In this document: in pieces, positions 57,601-64,000 of the stretch
Numbering within the stretch: position 1 is the first letter of the stretch
Layout: every line of letters begins with the position of its first letter
Position numbers and translations under genes: made by a program
The notes under the pieces: generated by a model
Seen by the model: the letters and a program-made list of their open reading frames with translations, nothing else
The model's database searches: none
Told to the model about the DNA's origin: nothing
From: Epiperipatus broadwayi
Taxonomy: Eukaryota > Onychophora > Udeonychophora > Euonychophora > Peripatidae
Assembly: GCA_028023455.1 (NCBI GenBank)
Contig: JAQFVV010006474.1
Span: 825,501 to 889,500, forward strand
Length of the DNA stretch: 64,000 bases
Direction: 5' to 3'

Positions 57601-58320
57601 TTATTATTAATAGAAGGTTGCCTTGACAACAATTTGAAATTGTTGATTGTTATTGATATTGGGATTGTCTATATATTGATTGGTTTTAAATGATATATGT
57701 ATATATAACTAATTTTGCTTAAAGCTAGATTAGTTTATAAATATAAATGCAGTCCAAGTATATCAACACTAAAATCTTCAATCTGTCATCAGGATAACTT
57801 TTATTTAGCAGAAAAAGATGGCCACACATTTCTAATTGATCTCAAATATTAATATAGATAGCAAAGATTAACACTTGGACTATAAAAAACTGAAAATTTT
57901 ATTTCATAGAAGTTTACAAACCCCCATTAAACAGGTAAATAATACCTGGTTTGAAAATAGACTAATAAAAGTCATTTTTAACATTTCTACATCCCACTTC
58001 TATTCATTATTATTAAAATATAAACCTGATTAAGCTTAAAGCAAGCTATATTGTTTTAATAACAGTGAGCAAAAATGGGTTTGGAAGTGTTAAAAGTGAC
58101 TTTTATTAGTCTACTTTCAAAACACATTTATTTACCTGTTTAATAGGATTTATTTACATATTTATAAATTTAAAAAATCTCAATATATTATATTCTAAGC
58201 ATTAATCAGCAATTTTTAGTGTCTACATTAACATCTTTGGTCAAATAGAAAATGGAATCACCTTTTTCTTCCAAATAAATGGTTACCTTGACAACGATTT
58301 GCAGATTTTTGGTATTGATA
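57590..58320. repeat. Family G, diverged foldback
   Basis: GAAGGTTGCCTTGACAACAA (57613) and ATGGTTACCTTGACAACGAT (58279) correspond to the GCCTTGA ends of family G at 3.5-3.9 kb. TTAGTCTACTTTCAAAACA (58108) is inverted relative to TTTGAAAATAGACTAATAAA (57949). Ends next to the CTAT array. Confidence 0.65.
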
Positions 58321-58386
58321 AGAGTGGGTTGTATGATTTCTATCTATCAATCTTTCCACATACCTACCTACTACTTTACCTACCTA

Positions 58387-58782
<396 letters not shown>

Positions 58783-58789
58783 TGTAATG

Positions 58790-60715
58790 GTATATAATAT
58801 GTCGTTACATTATTTTAAATTAAAATAAAAAGATTATAAATAAAAATTGATTATTAAAAAAAAAACTTTACTTAAAAACTGAAAATTAAAAGCTATTTAA
58901 CATATATAATATATTGCACAGATGGAATGAAAACTTTAAAAGTATTATTTTCTTTTTAAAATAAAATAAAAAAGTAGTATTTGAATGTACTTTTTTATAA
59001 AAAAAAGTACAAGATCTAAAGATAAAATATTTTTGTTAAAAGATTCCTATGTAATCTCAGTAAATGGAAATGAGTGTTTTATAAATTAAATGAAAAGCAA
59101 ACTAGCCCTTGGGGCTCTTATATAAAAAAGTCAGATGAAAGATATAGATAAGAGAACAAAAAAAATGTAGATGTCCAATAGAAGCAGCAAATAACGCTCG
59201 GACTTTAACGAAAATTTGGAACAGAAAACCATGTTCAATGAATCCGTAGGACTACTATAAAAAGAAAAATCTCCAAATTAAGGACAGTTCCAGTTTGATT
59301 ATTTTTGAAAGAGGTGATAAGATGCACTTGTTTCACTCTCTCACTTCTTTCAAACAAAATGATTGTTGAATTATGAATGGTACTGTTGCAGACCCCGAAT
59401 CAAATAGGTATTGCAATTAAATAGTACTAGGATTGAAGCAGCTAAGACCATCTCCAGAACAAAAGACCGGTCTTCCATGAAAGTCTTTGCAGGAATTGGC
59501 AGCAGGAACCAGGAGCTCTTTTACTGTAAGATATAAACGGAAAAATTTTAAGAAAAAGTAATTAAGAACTTTCAAGATTTGACAAGCTAAAGCTTTTTTT
59601 TTTTTTTTAATGAATTTTAATCTGACTTTTCAAATCAATTATTAATGTTTAATTTTTATATATTTGAGTGTGCTAAAAATCATTTCCATTTACTTTTTTT
59701 TGTTTTTGTTCCTTTAAGTTTTATTATGATTTTTGTTTTTTTCCGTTAAACTAAATGTAATAAATGCTAAATTTAAGTCGGGCGTGAATGGCTGCATAGA
59801 TTTGTAAAGTTATATTAGTTTAATTAAGGGAGGGTAAATCTTAAGTTATTTGTTTTATAGTTAAATTGGGTCAATGAATTGGATATATTGGTGTAATTAG
59901 TAAATGTAGCATGAGGTCTACTATGTGCAGGATCACCTTATACACCACACTCAGGTGAAATAAGCCTTTCTTATTGACCATCGGAGACAGATGGTATTCC
60001 CTGCTCCTTGGATCACCTCTTTGCCTATGGAATGGGATAGTAAGATGGAAACTGCATCCTCTTCCTATGGAGTTTTTTTTTATTGTTCTTCTCACCAGAC
60101 AGTTGTAGTATTCCTGTACTGGACAAGAGTCAATGTCTTCTATAACCATGCTGTTCAGATGTGCATTTCTTACAGTATGATATTTGTGCTGTCGTATTCA
60201 TGCTGCATTGAATACATTGATGTATTAGATGGATTGACATTGGTTTGACTGAGAACTTTTGGCCTAAGGTTAAATAAGGGATAGAATATTTTCTTTTCAA
60301 ATGAAATCTATGTAGTTTATTTATACTTGACACTCTTAAAAATATCAAATTCATCTGTGGTGATTGTTTAAAATAAAAATTTAAATTTAAAAATTAATAA
60401 CCAACCTAAAATAATAAATTTTGTTCCTCAATTTTATTTATATGTGTGTTAATAAATGTTTGTGTGTCTTATTACTGGCAGTGGCTTCTTTTATTTATTT
60501 TTTTAATATTGAAAATATTTTTAGATAAGAATTCATATTTTATAAATCTCTGCATCTCTCTGAGCTAGTGGCATGGGCTGACGGTTGGAATAAAATATAT
60601 ATATATATATAAATTTTTTTCTTAACTTACGTATCTGCCTACTATATAAATTTTCCAGGTTCAAATGGTCTGGTGGCACCTTGTATGGCAGATATGGTAA
60701 GACTCAATGGATCTA
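58790..60715 (+). repeat. Interspersed repeat K, copy 2, flanked by CTAT arrays
   Basis: Begins TTGTAATGG...GTCGTTACATTATTT immediately after the left CTAT array and ends AGGTTCAAATGGTCTGGTGG about 70 bp before the right array. Colinear with copy 1; the 59690-60680 part is most similar. A (TA)n tract sits at 60596-60611. Copy 1 has no CTAT arrays. Confidence 0.8.
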
Positions 60716-60734
60716 TCTTACCATTATACTATAT

Positions 60735-61101
<367 letters not shown>

Positions 61102-61104
61102 AGG

Positions 61105-62496
61105 TGTTCCACTTCAAAATTCAAATACTAACATTGAATTACCAATTTACTATCAGTTATTTTTCTGTCAAGACAATAATAATCTTTTACAAAGCAAACT
61201 AACATTTCCAATTGCCACTAATATTAAAAGAAGTCTTAAATAAGCTAATAGCTTCAGACTCATAACCTCTAATTACAGGAGTTTTTTAATTCATCTTTAT
61301 TTCTTATTCTTTCCAAAGAAATAAATCTTATGTGAAGAACTTTAATATTTTTATTTATATATACATTATTTTAGTAGTTTAATACTTAAGTAAATCATAC
61401 TAAAATAATGTTTAAAAGTATGGTAATAAATAGAAATTGTAGCAGGAACTAGGCTGATACTAATAAAAGGGCTATGTAATATCAATAAACATATATTCAT
61501 TACATATTTATATCAAACCTTATTGGTTAAAGGGCTATAAATAAAATCAAGGTAATCTAAATAAATATATAGTCTGATTTTAGAACATTTGAACAATCAC
61601 ATTGTCTATAATCAATCTTTTCAAGAGAAGATGGATTTAAACAAAGATGCAAAATCTGAATTACTATATAAATCATGGCATGATGAAGAAATGATTGTCT
61701 ACAAAAATGTAGTCTTAAATGCCCTCCAAACCCATAACTAGTTAAAGCTTTATACTAAATTATTCTTATTCTGGTAGTAATTCTTTGTTTTCAGAATTAG
61801 ATTTTATCAAGTTGCTCAGAAAAGCATTATTAATAGGAAACAAAAAAAGAAAAGCTAAAAAAAAAAATATTTGCAAACAAATAATAGAAGGAGCATTACT
61901 AGTTTCTGGTATTTTCAAATTCACTGTTCCCCTTTTTAATCTATTCTTGTATCTTTTTCTTTTTCCTTATTTAACTTTGTTTTTTCTTCTAATTTCAGAC
62001 TCTTTTGATTATAAAATATTTGACCGAATTAATCTGTAGTTAATTACTGATAACTGTAATGATTAATCCTCTCTGCATCCCTTTATAATCTAATATTTTT
62101 GCAGCTATTATAATTAATATATTTCTTTCAATATCCTACTGTAATACTTAACATTATGAACATATTTATTTATTTGACCATTATTAAGGATACTTAACAG
62201 GAAAACTATATTATTTTTCATGCAAAATATAATTTTTGCAATAATACACTATTAAATAAATAAATAACCAAATGACTTTATTTTCAGGAGTTTAAATGCC
62301 AGAATTTAGGAAACTGAAATCTGTATGAGGACCAGATGCTCTAGATTCTAAGGCTTTACCACTGCACCAAATCACACAAGCAATTATTATTATTTTTTTA
62401 ATATTTCTGTTTTAATATATATAAAACAAGGGTTCCAGTTTTTGATATTATGTAAATTTAAAATATTGGTGTTAAAGAAAATGCTTCAACATAAAG

Positions 62497-62500
<4 letters not shown>
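61105..62500. other. AT-rich DNA; possible tRNA-like remnant on minus at 62300-62390
   Basis: Minus strand at about 62385-62330 reads TTTGGTGCAGTGGTAAAGCC, an A-box-like start, then TTAGAATCTAGAGC and TCTGGTCCTCATACAG. No good B box, so a worn tRNA-derived SINE is possible but unproven. The rest is featureless. Confidence 0.4.

Positions 62501-62590
<90 letters not shown>
62501..62590. repeat. (AT)n microsatellite, about 45 units
   Basis: Uninterrupted AT dinucleotides over 90 bp; strongly cruciform-prone. Confidence 0.98.
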
Positions 62591-62592
<2 letters not shown>

Positions 62593-64000
62593 CAGTCAGA
62601 TAAAAGCAGAAAAAATGTATATTCCATAAAGAAGTAAAATCACATAAGTAATACTTGTTTTTAATTTAATTGGCTTAAGTTTTTGATCTTTTTTCATTGT
62701 GTAGTATTAGTTAATGTATTGAATACAAATAAAAACAAACCAAAATTTCATTACAGTTTTATCAAATTTATTTAATTAAATGAATTGACTTTGTATCCAG
62801 CACTTTTAATCAGTTAATTAGAGCTCATGGTTTTGATTTAATCCTCAAGAAAATTGATAAAATGTATCTTCTTTTATACCAGTCTTTCTTGGAATAGACT
62901 TTAAATTGAATATTTAAAATGATTAGAAAATTTACTGAGACTTTCAACTTGCTATTAAGCAGTATATATACACAATTTATAACCAAGGCATGTGTCAGTT
63001 AAGAAACTAAATTTGAAAGATTGGGAAGAATTAAGTTAGGAATTTGTTATAAGTGCATTAAAAGCTTAACTTTAAAGCCTCTGAAAATTCACATTTGTGA
63101 ATACTAAGTTAATCAAATAGTATTTTAATGTAAAATATTAAATCAAAAATTATATATATGTATCCAAATAGAAAAAAACTGTTTTTTTAAGTTTATTAGG
63201 ATTACGGTTGGTAAATGAATATCTAACTCCCTAAAGTAGGTAGAGAAGGAATGCCCAAAATCCTCATCAACTGATAACTGAAAAAATTGATGAGAATTAC
63301 TTCCAGTCTCACTATAATTATTATATATTTATTGTAACCTTTTGATCAGTTATCCATGGTAAGAATAGTATATAAAATGTAAATTATAGCTCCAAAATTT
63401 TAAATTTATAACTTAGATAATAATAATGCTATAAACTTGGGTATATCAGTAATAAATGACTTAATACATAAAGATTAAAAAGATAATTCTGTAGAGATTT
63501 AATAATCATTGTTAGTTATAAATAATTTGTATTGTAATGGACTATATAATTTTTAATACAATATTTGTTCATTTAAATAAACATCATTACTTATAAATTT
63601 GACTTTAATTTATTTTCATGCAATGTCCTTTTAAAAGCTAAACATCTAAAATTGTACTTAACAAAAGAAGGAACAATTATCTACCACAAGATAAGAATTT
63701 ATTTTTAAATTATTGTAATTATAATATCTTGTAAACAAAAAATATTTATTCTTAAACATTGTATTTAAATCCAATTAATAATATCATATATTAAAAATGT
63801 ATTTGGAATTGCAACTGTAGTTTTTAACAAATGATTTAAATTAATTTTATTTGTAAAACAGTTATTGATTTTACTATTTCAAATAGAAACAGAAAACCAT
63901 TTTGTTTAAAAAAATGTACAAGTTGAATTGGGATATTGACCTATGAAAGTTGAGTAAGTAGTTCTCTGACATTACTTTATCCTGGGTTTTTAAGAAAAAA
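62591..64000. other. AT-rich DNA without recognisable gene
   Basis: No coding, RNA or repeat signal recognised to the window end. Confidence 0.55.

Overview
This is animal (metazoan) nuclear DNA, very AT-rich, with no intact protein-coding gene that I can recognise. Every recognisable coding sequence is a decayed transposable-element fragment. Together, a GIY-YIG Penelope-like endonuclease relic, RTE-like LINE tails, a Merlin transposase relic, a tRNA-derived SINE and long CTAT arrays point to an invertebrate. A mollusc such as a cephalopod would fit, but nothing here proves it. The long open frames are repeat translations or chance.

The dominant signal is a set of short repeats, mostly 340-460 bp per unit, each carrying a hammerhead ribozyme (HHR) motif of about 42 nt. 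The order is always the same: stem I 5' strand, CUGANGA box, stem II, GAA, a self-complementary 6-8 nt stem III, H17, stem I 3' strand. At least six sequence families differ in the helices but keep the pairing (H1 at 10.6-11.6, 18.3-18.7, 38.1-39.3, 40.4-41.0, 48.6-48.9 and 50.0-51.6 kb; H2 at 15.7-16.9 kb; H3 at 27.5-27.9 kb; H4 at 35.7-36.1 kb; H5 at 52.8 kb; H6 at 56.7-57.6 kb). Units stand in direct tandem, in head-to-head inverted pairs, or both. This is the architecture of metazoan retrozymes and of the HHR-bearing terminal repeats of Penelope-like elements. A Penelope-type GIY-YIG relic at 22.3-23.0 kb is a candidate relative of the machinery that moved them.

Layout: 0-5.9 kb holds LINE tails and three foldback repeats, one interrupted by a SINE with clear target duplication. 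5.9-8.6 kb is a nearly full-length but wrecked RTE-like LINE. 10-19 kb has H1 and H2 arrays, a Merlin relic, repeat K copy 1 and a TA-flanked Tigger-like element. 19-27 kb has an F foldback, the Penelope relic and coding-like debris. 27-36 kb has H3, a second LINE clade, foldback Q, a 37-bp minisatellite and H4. 36-46 kb has LINE tails, the largest H1 array, foldbacks P and F, and two SINEs. 46-58 kb is mostly unremarkable AT-rich DNA with H1, H5 and H6 units. 58-61 kb is repeat K copy 2 between two CTAT arrays. The rest is AT-rich DNA with an (AT)n tract.

Nothing here works as an operon or pathway. The functional reading is ecological: self-cleaving-RNA repeats, a likely source of reverse transcriptase, and later insertions nested among them. 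All ribozyme calls come from eye-drawn pairing and have not been tested by a covariance model.
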